Shown here: one piece after another, positions 27,852 through 35,242 of the stretch
Layout of the letters: every line of letters starts with the position of its first letter
How positions within the stretch are numbered: position 1 is the stretch's first letter
Source: UBA10649 sp963755335
Lineage (GTDB): Bacteria > Actinomycetota > Actinomycetes > S36-B12
NCBI GenBank assembly: GCA_963755335.1
Contig: CAVWJW010000003.1
Span: 62,001 to 126,000 of the forward strand
DNA: 64,000 nt
Reading direction: 5' to 3'
Made by a program: the position numbers and the translations under genes
Notes under the pieces: model-generated
The model's input: only the letters and a program-made list of their open reading frames with translations
Told to the model about the DNA's origin: nothing
Databases searched by the model: none

Positions 27852-28112
27852 GTGAAGGTCCGTCGGCTCGTGCGCGTCGAGGCCGTGATCGAGCGGCCAC
27901 CCGCCCCGCCGTGGATCGGCGACCTCCCGTTCCCCGAGCGCACCGCCTTCTGGCCGGGGACGATGGTGGACTGGCGGTGGGTCGACAAGCCGCAGGGGAC
28001 GTGGACGGCGTTGGTGCAGTACCGGCGCGAGGGGCTGACCTACCTGCACTGGGTCAGCGGGGAACTCCTCGACGTCGAGCCGGAGAACGACGAAACGGCA
28101 CCGATCCCGTAG
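27852..28112 (+). CDS. Small hypothetical protein
   Basis: About 86 residues, VKVRRLVRVEAVIERPPAPP to DETAPIP, rich in Trp and Pro (WPGTMVDWRWVDKPQGTWTALVQY). The frame is clean and Trp-rich with an internal SGELLDVE motif that recurs in a remnant at 27.4 kb. Start uncertain: no clear ribosome binding site precedes the GTG, and the frame stays open upstream to 27621. I do not recognise the family beyond its likeness to short proteins on actinobacterial mobile elements. Confidence 0.45.
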   Translation: MKVRRLVRVEAVIERPPAPPWIGDLPFPERTAFWPGTMVDWRWVDKPQGTWTALVQYRREGLTYLHWVSGELLDVEPENDETAPIP

Positions 28113-28117
28113 AACCG

Positions 28118-28243
28118 ATGCCGCCGCTGACGAGCGCGGTGCTGCTAGCCGAGGCTTGGGAAGCTCCGGGTGCAGACCCAGCCGCCCGTGATCGGCTCGG
28201 CCCACTTCTGCCAACTGTTCCCCCAGCCAGGCACGAGGACTAA
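28118..28243 (+). CDS. Possible very small protein (41 residues)
   Basis: Begins MPPLTSAVLLAEAWEAPGAD five bases after the stop of the previous gene and ends RHED. The position, directly downstream on the same strand, and the absence of another gene argue for it; there is no ribosome binding site or known motif. It overlaps the 3' end of the minus-strand gene by four bases. Confidence 0.25.
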   Translation: MPPLTSAVLLAEAWEAPGADPAARDRLGPLLPTVPPARHED

Positions 28244-28533
28244 GCCTCGCGCGGCGGCCTGGTCGACCCCGTGCAGACATAGCTCTCGTACTCCGCGCGC
28301 GCCTGCCGCTCGAGTTCGTCTTCCGCCGTCTGGTCACCCATCAACGCGAGCGTGAGGAACAGTCCGCGTCGGCGTAGCTCGTCCACGAGTTCGGGCCGCG
28401 GGTCCCCAGACTCAACGAGGGACTCGAGTAGCACGTCGGGCAGCGATTCGACGGGATCCTCGGGGCCGAAGCAGACGCACGGGAGCAGCCCGTTCTCGTC
28501 CCGGAACTCGTCCATGTTGTCGACCGTCATCAT
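28240..28533 (-). CDS. Hypothetical acidic protein
   Basis: 97 residues, MMTVDNMDEFRDENGLLPC to STRPPREA, strongly acidic in the first two thirds and helical (VLLESLVESGDPRPELVDELRRRG). GAGGCGG precedes the ATG at good distance. Three cysteines, two of them in CVCFGPED. No domain recognised. It is the gene nearest the 3' end of the tRNA-Arg gene and reads away from it, the place where an excisionase or other element gene often lies, but it does not resemble one. Confidence 0.45.
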   Translation of the reverse strand: MMTVDNMDEFRDENGLLPCVCFGPEDPVESLPDVLLESLVESGDPRPELVDELRRRGLFLTLALMGDQTAEDELERQARAEYESYVCTGSTRPPREA

Positions 28534-28596
28534 GTCCGCCTCATTTCGTCCATCATGAACTCATCGTGTGACGTCTGGCGTGGGGAGACTGCTCGA

Positions 28597-28618
28597 GTTG
28601 CTACACGGGTTGCTACAC
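28597..28618. repeat. Two direct copies of GTTGCTACAC beside the tRNA 3' end
   Basis: GTTGCTACAC at 28597-28606 and again at 28609-28618 (12-base period), 35-56 bases beyond the 3' end of tRNA-Arg. Short direct repeats at this place can be arm-type integrase sites or leftovers of an integrated element; the copies are too few to decide. Confidence 0.35.
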
Positions 28619-28652
28619 CGGACCCGGTTCCGGTCCAGTTCCCTCACGAAAG

Positions 28653-28725
28653 TGCGCCCGGAGGGACTCGAACCCCCAACCGACCGGGTAGAAACCGGTT
28701 GCTCTATCCATTGAGCTACGGGCGC
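28653..28725 (-). tRNA. tRNA-Arg (anticodon TCT)
   Basis: 73 bases fold as a cloverleaf: acceptor GCGCCCG pairs with CGGGCGC plus discriminator A; D arm with AGCTCAATGGATAGAGC; anticodon stem ACCGG/CCGGT around loop TTTCTAC, giving anticodon TCT (reads AGA); T arm GGGGGTTCGAGTCCCTC. CCA is not encoded. AGA is rare in this GC-rich genome, so this is a minor tRNA, a common integration target of actinobacterial elements. The accessory genes of 26.8-28.5 kb abut its 3' end. Confidence 0.95.
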
Positions 28726-28759
28726 CTGCCCGCCCATTGTTCCGTGCGCGGTAGCTGGA

Positions 28760-28833
28760 CGCCGAGACGACCCGTGTGGTCGTGAAACGGCCCTCTCGAA
28801 GCCCGTTTCGCGACCATCCGGGTCTTCTCGGCG
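28760..28833. repeat. Large imperfect inverted repeat between tRNA-Arg and the MFS gene
   Basis: The arm 28760-28790 (starting CGCCGAGACGACCCG) pairs with 28802-28833 (ending GGGTCTTCTCGGCG) over about 31 bases with four mismatches, around an 11-base loop. The right arm ends right before the stop codon of the MFS gene. It would form a strong RNA hairpin and could end transcription from both sides, or be one copy of a dispersed palindromic element. Confidence 0.65.
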
Positions 28834-30123
28834 CTAGGTGTAGACGGGCTGCTCGATGGGGGCCGCTGCAGGGGTCTTCGGGATGGCCAGGCAGGCGAGG
28901 GCGGCCACGAGGGCCAGCGATCCGGCGAGCACCCACGCGCCGAAGTAGTCGCCGGTGGCGGACCGGATGAAGCCCGAGGCCTCGGCCGCCACCGCCGCGC
29001 CGACCATATGCGCGGCGAACACCCAGCCGAACACGACGGCGCCGCGATCGATGCCGTAGATCTGCCGGCACAGCGTCGCGGTCGGCGGGACGGTGGCCAC
29101 CCAGTCGAGTCCGAACAGGATCATCACGACGATCAGGGGTGGCTGCACGTTGGGGCCGAGGATCACCGGGAGCGTGATGAGGGCGACGCCGCGCAGGCCG
29201 TAGTAGATGAGCAGCAGGTACCGCGGGTTGATGCGATCGGTCAGCCAGCCGGAGCCGATCGTGCCGATGATGTCGAAGATGCCGACGACCGCGAGCATGC
29301 TCGCGGCCACCGTGGGTCCCATGCCGTGGTCGTGCATGGCCGGCACGAAGTGGGTGCTGATGATGCCGTTGGTCGTCCAGCCGCAGACGAAGAAGGTGCC
29401 GGCCAGCAGCCAGAAGGCGGGCGTGGTCGCGGCGAAGCGCAGCGTCGCCAGCGCCGTGGAGGCCGCCCTCCAGCCGGAGTGCGTGGTGTTGCGGCCGAGC
29501 TCCTCGGGGGTGGGCTCTCCCGTAGCGCCATACGGCCGCAGGCCCACGTCCGCGGGACGGTCGCGAATGACGAGCAGCACCAGCGGGATCGTCAGCGCAC
29601 ACAGGACCGCGATGGCGAGGGATGCCGATCGCCACCCGTGATCCTCGATGGTGCGCGAGATGAGCGGCAGGAAGGCCAGCTGTCCGGTCGCGAAGGCCGT
29701 GCCGAGGATGCCGAGCACCAGGCCACGGCGGGCAGCGAACCACCGGTTCGCGATCAGCGCACCGAAGACCAGCGCTGTCGAGCCCGCGGCCAGACCGACG
29801 ACGACGCCCCACAGGAGCACGAGCTGCCACGACGCTGTCATGAACACGGTCAGGCCGGTGCCGATCGCCATCAGTGCCATGGCCCCGGCGGCGATGCGGG
29901 CGATCCCGAACCGCTCCATCAGGGACGCGGCGAATGGCGCCGTGAGCCCGTAGAAGACCAGGTTGACCGACACCGCCAGGCTCGTCGCGGAACGGCTCCA
30001 GCCGAACTCGTCCTCGAACGGGACGATCATCACGCCGTACGACGAGCGGAACGCCGCAGAGGCGATCAGCACGAGGAAGGTGACACCCGCGACGTACCAC
30101 GCACGGTGGATGCGCAGCGGCAA
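28834..30123 (-). CDS. MFS transporter (OFA/MCT-like)
   Basis: 429 residues with twelve hydrophobic segments in two halves joined by a cytoplasmic loop (RDRPADVGLRPYGATGEPTPEELG). The first helix region FRSSYGVMIVPFEDEFGWSRSATSLAVSVN is characteristic of the oxalate/formate-antiporter and monocarboxylate branch of the major facilitator superfamily. The TTG start five bases after GAGGAGG is well supported. It lies 42 bases downstream of sirB on the same strand, so it may be cotranscribed with the sulfite-reduction genes; a sulfur-compound or organic-anion substrate is possible but unproven. Confidence 0.85.
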   Translation of the reverse strand: MPLRIHRAWYVAGVTFLVLIASAAFRSSYGVMIVPFEDEFGWSRSATSLAVSVNLVFYGLTAPFAASLMERFGIARIAAGAMALMAIGTGLTVFMTASWQLVLLWGVVVGLAAGSTALVFGALIANRWFAARRGLVLGILGTAFATGQLAFLPLISRTIEDHGWRSASLAIAVLCALTIPLVLLVIRDRPADVGLRPYGATGEPTPEELGRNTTHSGWRAASTALATLRFAATTPAFWLLAGTFFVCGWTTNGIISTHFVPAMHDHGMGPTVAASMLAVVGIFDIIGTIGSGWLTDRINPRYLLLIYYGLRGVALITLPVILGPNVQPPLIVVMILFGLDWVATVPPTATLCRQIYGIDRGAVVFGWVFAAHMVGAAVAAEASGFIRSATGDYFGAWVLAGSLALVAALACLAIPKTPAAAPIEQPVYT

Positions 30124-30165
30124 CGGAACCTCCTCAGGGCGTGGTCGGTCGGACCAGCGTGAACC

Positions 30166-30840
30166 CTACGCCGCGCTCCGGATCCGGTCGACGACCACGC
30201 TGACGGCGGCGGACGTGCAGTAGAGCGGGCCGGTGACGAAGCGGTCGCCAGCCTCCTGCGCGATGCGATCTGGCAGGACACCGGGGAACAGCACGAAGGA
30301 CGCCACCGCAGCGCGGTCGCTGCCGCCGTCCTCCAGTGCCGCGAGCGCCTCCGGCACGGTCGGACTGCCGAGCGAGGCGTGCGAGACGACGACGGGGGCG
30401 GCGCGGCGGCGGGACCAGCGGTCGGCCACGCGTTCGAGCTGCGCCTGCGCGAGCGGGTCGCGCGTACCGGCGATGGCCAGGGTCACGGGGCCCTCCGGAA
30501 GGGTCGCGTCAAGCAGCTCGAGCAGCGCCCCATCGGTGCCGATGGGCATCGTCACGACGAGCTCGACGCCGGTCTGCGCGCTCGCACTCTCGACCTCGCG
30601 CGGCACGTCCACGCGAACATGGTGCGCATTGGCCAGGAACGCAGGTACGACGATGGCCGTGCCGATCCCTTCGTCGGCAAGGCCCTGCACCACATCGCGC
30701 AGCGAGGGCCCGTGGTCGAGGAAGGCGCAGCGCACGGTCGCCTGGGAGTGGAGCACCTCGACGGCCCGGGCAAGCTCGGCGGCTGCCAGCTGCGCGCGCG
30801 GGTCCGGGCTGCCGTGGGCGAGCAGGATCACGTCATGCAT
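30166..30840 (-). CDS. sirB: Sirohydrochlorin ferrochelatase-like protein, SirB/CbiX family
   Basis: Inserts iron into sirohydrochlorin to make sirohaem, the cofactor of sulfite reductase. 224 residues starting MHDVILLAHGSPDPRA, with the active-site His at residue 8 of the LLAHGS motif. A second family motif is VVPAFLANAHHVRVDVP. The C-terminal half (FVLFPGVLPDRIAQEA) repeats the fold, as in the two-domain chelatases. The ATG is placed at 30840 because the frame upstream lies within cobA/cysG, with which it overlaps by eight bases. Third step of the sirohaem route whose first two are encoded just upstream. Confidence 0.88.
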   Translation of the reverse strand: MHDVILLAHGSPDPRAQLAAAELARAVEVLHSQATVRCAFLDHGPSLRDVVQGLADEGIGTAIVVPAFLANAHHVRVDVPREVESASAQTGVELVVTMPIGTDGALLELLDATLPEGPVTLAIAGTRDPLAQAQLERVADRWSRRRAAPVVVSHASLGSPTVPEALAALEDGGSDRAAVASFVLFPGVLPDRIAQEAGDRFVTGPLYCTSAAVSVVVDRIRSAA

Positions 30841-32065
30841 GGACGGACACCGGGGTGCGCATGTCGTGCTGCGCCGCGCGAGCGGACTGCGCGACAAGTG
30901 CCGGGACGTTCACGACATCGCCGACGACGATGATGGCCGGGTTCGTCACCGACTCCCGTTCGGCGACGGCGGCGATCGTGGCCAGCGTTGCCGTCGTCAC
31001 GCGCTGGTCGGCGGCGTACGCCCGCTCGATCACGGCCACGGGCGTCTCCGCGGACCGGCCGGCGGCCATGAGCGACGTGGCCAGCTGCTCGAGCCGGCCG
31101 ACGCCCATCAGCACGACGAGGGTCAGGTCGGTCGCGGCGAGCGGCGTGAGGTCGCCGAGTGCGTGTCCGCTGATGACGACGAAGCCGGCGGTGAGACCCC
31201 GATGGGTCACCGGGATCCCGGCGGCAGCGGGCCCGGACACGGCACTGGTCAGGCCTGGCACGACTTCGACGGCGATGCCGGCCTCGGCGCACGCCAGCAC
31301 CTCCTCCGAGCCGCGGCCCAGGACGAACGGGTCACCGCCCTTCAGCCGTGCGACGCGGAGCCCGCGGCCGGCCCGGTCGACGAGCACCGCATTGATCTCG
31401 TCCTGTGTGAGCGTGTGCCGGCCGGGCGCCTTCGACGCATCGATCAGCTCGACGTCGGGATCGACCAGCTCGAGGAGCCCCGTCGGGGCGAGCCGGTCGT
31501 AGACGATGACGTCGGCGGTGAGCAGCTCGCGGCGCCCGCGCACGGTGATCAGGTCGCCGTCGCCGGGACCGCCACCGATGAGCACGACACTGCCGTGAGC
31601 CCGCGTGCGGTGCGGGCGCGAGCCGAGGGTGCCGTCCTGGATGCCGAGGGCGACCGAGTCGCGGACGACCTGCGTGCGGCGCGGGTCACCCGTGGTGACG
31701 GAGACCGTGACGCCGTCGATGGACGCGACCGCGGGAGTGCGGGCATCGCCCGGCTCGTCGGCGCGGACGGCCCACACGCGGCGTCGGGCGGCCTCGTCCG
31801 CGACCAGGGCGTTGACGGACCTCGAGTCCGTGGCCGCGTGCACCAGCCACGCCCCGATGACATCGCTCAGGTCGAACTCCCGCTGCCGCCAGGTGAGGAG
31901 GCCAGCCTCCGCCCACGTGCGGATGGCGGCGGTGGCGTCGGGTGCGACGACGACGACCTCGGCCTCGGCGGCGAGCAGTCCGCGGACGCGTCGCTCCGCG
32001 ATCGGCCCGGCACCGACGACGAGGACCCGCTTGCCGGAGAGCTCGAGGTGAAGTGGGTACGTCAC
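30833..32065 (-). CDS. cobA: Sirohaem synthase: precorrin-2 dehydrogenase fused to uroporphyrinogen III C-methyltransferase
   Basis: Two-domain protein of about 410 residues. The first 150 (YPLHLELSGKRVLVVGAGPIAERR) are an NAD-binding precorrin-2 dehydrogenase like the N-terminus of CysG; the C-terminal 240 are SAM-dependent methyltransferase (VVLIGGGPGDGDLITVRG, GGDPFVLGRGSEE, VVVLMGVGRLEQL). It thus makes sirohydrochlorin from uroporphyrinogen III; the CysG chelatase step may be left to SirB. The GTG at 32065 overlaps the cysH stop (GTGA), which decides it over another GTG 15 bases upstream. Products are drawn from the haem intermediate made by the hem genes at 10-15 kb. Confidence 0.92.
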   Translation of the reverse strand: MTYPLHLELSGKRVLVVGAGPIAERRVRGLLAAEAEVVVVAPDATAAIRTWAEAGLLTWRQREFDLSDVIGAWLVHAATDSRSVNALVADEAARRRVWAVRADEPGDARTPAVASIDGVTVSVTTGDPRRTQVVRDSVALGIQDGTLGSRPHRTRAHGSVVLIGGGPGDGDLITVRGRRELLTADVIVYDRLAPTGLLELVDPDVELIDASKAPGRHTLTQDEINAVLVDRAGRGLRVARLKGGDPFVLGRGSEEVLACAEAGIAVEVVPGLTSAVSGPAAAGIPVTHRGLTAGFVVISGHALGDLTPLAATDLTLVVLMGVGRLEQLATSLMAAGRSAETPVAVIERAYAADQRVTTATLATIAAVAERESVTNPAIIVVGDVVNVPALVAQSARAAQHDMRTPVSVHA

Positions 32066-32805
32066 TGGTGCAGCCCGCACTCGTTCTTGGGGATGCCGCG
32101 CCAGCGGCCGGACCGCGGGTCATCGCCCTCGGCAACCGGGTGCGTGCACGGGGCGCAGCCGACCGACGGATAGCCCTGGTACATCAACGGGTTGACGACG
32201 GTGTCGTTGGTCAGCGTGTACTCCAGGCACTGCTCGTTCGTCCAGTGCAGGATCGGCGCGATCTTGATGACGCCGCGCTTCTCGTCGAACGACACGACGG
32301 GAGTGCCCTCGCGGTGCGGCGCCGTGGCGATCCGCATGCCGGTGATCCACGCGTCGTAGCCGAGGAGCATCTCCTCCATCGGCTCGACCTTGCGCAGCTT
32401 GCAGCACAGGTCGGGGTTGGTGCGCCACAGCTCGGGGCCGTACTCGGCGTCCTGCTCGGCGACCGTCTGCCGCGGGGTGACGTCGATGATCGTCAGCCCG
32501 AAGCGACCCGCGAGGTCGTTGCGGGTCTGGATGGTCTCCTCGAAGTGGTAGCCGGTGTCGAGGAAGATCACCGGGATGTCCGGTGCCACCGTGTGGACGA
32601 GGTGCGCGATGTTGGTGTTCGCCATCGACTGGCTGATCAGCACGCGCGGGCCGAACATCTGCCACGCCCATGCGATGACCTCCTGCGGGCTGGCGTCAGC
32701 CAGCTCGACGGCCGCCTTCTCGGCGATCGCGCGCAGGTCGTCGGCCGACAGCCGCTCGCCCGTCTCGGACGCGTAGTCCAGGCCCTGGGACACGGGAGGA
32801 TTCAT
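32062..32805 (-). CDS. cysH: Assimilatory adenylyl-sulfate reductase CysH
   Basis: Reduces APS (or PAPS) to sulfite with thioredoxin. 247 residues. The four iron-sulfur cysteines of the APS type are C134-C135 (PDLCCKLRKVEP) and C217/C220 (GCAPC); the catalytic cysteine is C243 in NECGLHQ at the extreme C-terminus. Nucleotide-binding SQSMANTNIAHLV and LDTGYHFEETI complete the family pattern. Presence of the cluster cysteines suggests APS and not PAPS as substrate. Overlaps sirA and cobA/cysG by four bases each. Confidence 0.95.
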   Translation of the reverse strand: MNPPVSQGLDYASETGERLSADDLRAIAEKAAVELADASPQEVIAWAWQMFGPRVLISQSMANTNIAHLVHTVAPDIPVIFLDTGYHFEETIQTRNDLAGRFGLTIIDVTPRQTVAEQDAEYGPELWRTNPDLCCKLRKVEPMEEMLLGYDAWITGMRIATAPHREGTPVVSFDEKRGVIKIAPILHWTNEQCLEYTLTNDTVVNPLMYQGYPSVGCAPCTHPVAEGDDPRSGRWRGIPKNECGLHQ

Positions 32806-34475
32806 GACAGCACCGCCTCATCTGCTCGAACGACCCACTCACTGAAGGTCTCGTCGTCGTCGCGCTCGGCGACGAACGTCCGGACCAGCTTCTCGATGTA
32901 GTCCGGGAGGTCATCGGCCGGCAGCCGAAGGCCCTTGACGGACTTGCCGAAGCCCGCCTCCTGGCCGAGCTTGCCGCCCAGGTGAACCTGGAAGCCCTCG
33001 ACGTCGTTGCCGTCCTTGTCGAGCGCGCGGATGCCCTTGAGGCCGATGTCGGCGACCTGGATGCGCGCGCACGAGTTGGGGCAGCCGTTGACGTGGACGG
33101 CCAGTGGCAGCTCGTACTCCGGCAGCCGAGCCTCGAGCGTGCTGATGAGGTCCGCGGCGCGCGCCTTGGTCTCGACGATGGCGAGCTTGCAGTACTCGAC
33201 GCCCGTGCAGGCCATCGTGTTGCGGCGGAAGGGGGAGGGCGCGTTGACCTCGAGCCCGATCTCCATCAGTCCTGCTACGAGCTTCTCGACGCGGTCGGAC
33301 GCGACATCGAGCACGACCACCTTCTGCTCGGGCGTGAGGCGGACGCGGTCCGAGCCGGCCCGTTCGGCCATGTTCGCCAGCGCCGTCAGCCGGGTGCCGG
33401 ACAGGCGTCCGACGACCGGGGCGGCGCCGACGTAGTGCCGTCCGTCCTGCTGCGGGTGGACGCCCACGTGGTCGCGTCGTCCGTCGACGGGGCCGGACGG
33501 GGCCGGGCCGTCGAGAAGCGGCTTCGCGAGGTACTCGGTCTCCAGCACCCGGCGGAACGTCTCGGCGCCCCAGTCCTGGACGAGGAACTTCAGCCGGGCC
33601 TTGGTGCGCAGGCGGCGGTAGCCGTAGTCGCGGAAGATGCCGATGACCCCGGCCCAGACGTCGGGGACCTCCTCGATGGGGACCCACGCGCCCAGTCGCA
33701 CGGCCAGGTGCGGGTTCGTCGACAGTCCGCCGCCGACCCACACGTCGAAGCCGGGACCGTGCTCGGGATGCACGACGCCGACGAACGAGACGTCGTTGAT
33801 CTCGTGCGCGACATCGAGGCGGGGGGAGCCGCTGATCGCGGTCTTGAACTTCCGCGGGAGGTTGGAGTAGGCCGGGTCGAGCAGGTGGCGTCGCAGGATC
33901 TCGTCGATCGCCGGCGTGCCGTCGATGATCTCGTCGAGCCCGACGCCCGCGACCGGCGAGCCGAGGATGACGCGGGGCACGTCGCCGCACGCCTCGGCGG
34001 ACGAGAGCCCGACGGTCTCGAGACGGCGCCAGATCTCCGGGACGTCCTCGATGCGGATCCAGTGCAGCTGGATGTTCTGGCGGTCGCTGATGTCGGCGGT
34101 GTCGCGCCCGAACTCCGTGGAGATGGTGGCGATCGTGCGGAGCTGGGCCAGAGACAGACGGCCGCCGTCGGAGCGCACGCGCATCATGAAGTACTCGTCC
34201 TCGAGCTCCTCCGGCTCGAGGTTGGCGGTCTTGCCGCCGTCGATGCCGGGCTTGCGCTGGGTGTACAGGCCCCACCAGCGCAGTCGGCCGGTGAGGTCCG
34301 AGCGCGGGATGGAGGAGAAGCCGCCCTGGGCGTAGATCGTCTCGACCCGCTCCCGCACGTTGAGGCCGTCGTCCTCGACCTTCATCGCCTCGTTGGGGTT
34401 CAGGGCCGTGCGATCGCCGGCCGCCCACTGGCCCTGACCGGGCTTGAGGGGGGCGCTGCTCGGATTGTCCGACAT
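32802..34475 (-). CDS. sirA: Ferredoxin-sulfite reductase SirA/NirA type
   Basis: Six-electron reduction of sulfite to sulfide. 557 residues with sirohaem/[4Fe-4S] cysteines at 423, 429, 465 and 469 (ACTGVEYC and GCPNSC). Y71 and C163 lie 92 residues apart, the spacing of the Tyr-Cys cross-link in mycobacterial NirA, which suggests sulfite rather than nitrite as substrate. No ferredoxin gene lies nearby. First gene of sirA-cysH-cobA/cysG-sirB; expression is probably set by the leader peptide and hairpin upstream. Confidence 0.94.
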   Translation of the reverse strand: MSDNPSSAPLKPGQGQWAAGDRTALNPNEAMKVEDDGLNVRERVETIYAQGGFSSIPRSDLTGRLRWWGLYTQRKPGIDGGKTANLEPEELEDEYFMMRVRSDGGRLSLAQLRTIATISTEFGRDTADISDRQNIQLHWIRIEDVPEIWRRLETVGLSSAEACGDVPRVILGSPVAGVGLDEIIDGTPAIDEILRRHLLDPAYSNLPRKFKTAISGSPRLDVAHEINDVSFVGVVHPEHGPGFDVWVGGGLSTNPHLAVRLGAWVPIEEVPDVWAGVIGIFRDYGYRRLRTKARLKFLVQDWGAETFRRVLETEYLAKPLLDGPAPSGPVDGRRDHVGVHPQQDGRHYVGAAPVVGRLSGTRLTALANMAERAGSDRVRLTPEQKVVVLDVASDRVEKLVAGLMEIGLEVNAPSPFRRNTMACTGVEYCKLAIVETKARAADLISTLEARLPEYELPLAVHVNGCPNSCARIQVADIGLKGIRALDKDGNDVEGFQVHLGGKLGQEAGFGKSVKGLRLPADDLPDYIEKLVRTFVAERDDDETFSEWVVRADEAVLS

Positions 34476-34501
34476 AGATTCCTTGCCTAGAGAGTTGGTA
34501 G

Positions 34502-34546
34502 AAAAACGACCCGAATAGTCGAAGGGCCGCCTCGAAGGAGGCGGCC
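34502..34546 (-). terminator. Attenuator hairpin with T-tract before sirA
   Basis: GGCCGCCTC and GAGGCGGCC (34525-34533, 34538-34546) form a perfect nine-base stem with a four-base loop; on the transcribed strand a short second stem (CGAC/GTCG) and TTTTT follow (34502-34506). It sits between the leader peptide and sirA, 50 bases ahead of the sirA start, where it can stop transcription or open it depending on ribosome position. Confidence 0.65.
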
Positions 34547-34569
34547 AGGACGGGTTGGGGGTGATTCGC

Positions 34570-34647
34570 CTAGCGACAGGCCATGACGCCCACGCGCATC
34601 AGATCGACATGGAAGCGGCGGGTGAGGCCGGTCGACTGTGCGGGCAT
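34570..34647 (-). CDS. Cysteine-type leader peptide of the sulfite-reduction operon
   Basis: A 25-residue frame starting MPAQSTGLTRR and ending HVDLMRVGVMACR before TAG. The TRR-x-HVDL core followed by a C-terminal cysteine is the pattern of the putative actinobacterial leader peptides found before sulfur and other operons. The penultimate Cys codon would make a ribosome pause when charged tRNA-Cys is low. The ATG lies seven bases after TAGGTT, so the mRNA is probably leaderless, as reported for mycobacterial cysteine-responsive short frames. Regulation by cysteine is inferred from these features. Confidence 0.75.
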   Translation of the reverse strand: MPAQSTGLTRRFHVDLMRVGVMACR

Positions 34648-34654
34648 GGCGGGA

Positions 34655-34660
34655 AACCTA
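34655..34660 (-). promoter_or_regulatory. -10 box TAGGTT of the leader-peptide promoter
   Basis: TAGGTT on the minus strand, seven bases before the leader ATG. It would start the transcript at or next to the start codon. Confidence 0.45.
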
Positions 34661-35242
34661 CGAGACAAAGCGGACAGCCTCGCCAGGGGGTCCCTCACGT
34701 GCAAACGGTTCGCAGGTGGCTCGTCGTCGTGGGACGTCGTCGGGATCTGAACGAGAGCAATGCGTGAGGACGGAACCTAGCGTGACGAACCTAGCCCGGA
34801 AAGAGGGTTCACCATGTCACAGCCCGACCCGACCCCGTCGGTCGCAGCCCGCGGCCATCAATGGGGCGCGGAACGACCTCTCGTGCAGTGGCGTAGATCA
34901 GCAGGGCGTCTCCCTTCGCCCACGCCCTGGGTTCGAGAACGGCCTCGACGGCCTCCGCCCCTCCTGCGGCGGTTCCGCCCTCGGTAGGGGCGTCTGCGGG
35001 GCAGCCGGGCGTCGAGGCCGGTCCAGAGGTGGTCGACGATCCTTCGACCAAGCCCGTTCCCCATTTGGGAGCCGCTGGCGACGTACCCGGCCGGAACCAA
35101 GGCCGTCTGACGTAGTTCGTCCACAGCCGGGCCAGCGGCGGGTCGCCATGCACAACGCCGCCGCCACGGCCAGCGGCGCCGTGGCGTGGCGCGCAGAGTG
35201 CTCGGCAGCCGGGTCCGCCCCGGGGCACATCGGGAGTTGAGC
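34661..35242. other. Region of 580 bases without a supported gene
   Basis: Between the sulfur-operon promoter and ssb. Several open frames on both strands run through 34.8-35.2 kb, but none has a ribosome binding site with a credible protein, and each is rich in Arg/Pro/Gly as expected for GC-rich shadows. A plus-strand frame has the less random-looking segment EVVDDPSTKPVPHLGAAGDV (about 35025-35085) ending at a stop near 35113; it could be the end of a small broken gene. Nothing is named here. Confidence 0.4.

Noticed and set aside
28555..28785. Plus-strand frame containing GGTRTPNRPGRNRLLYPLSYG
   Set aside because: This is the translation of the reverse complement of a tRNA gene, a known annotation artefact.
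28613..30100. 495-residue minus-strand frame running through the MFS gene and the tRNA
   Set aside because: Different frame from the transporter, Arg-rich, and it reads through the tRNA-Arg gene and the large inverted repeat.
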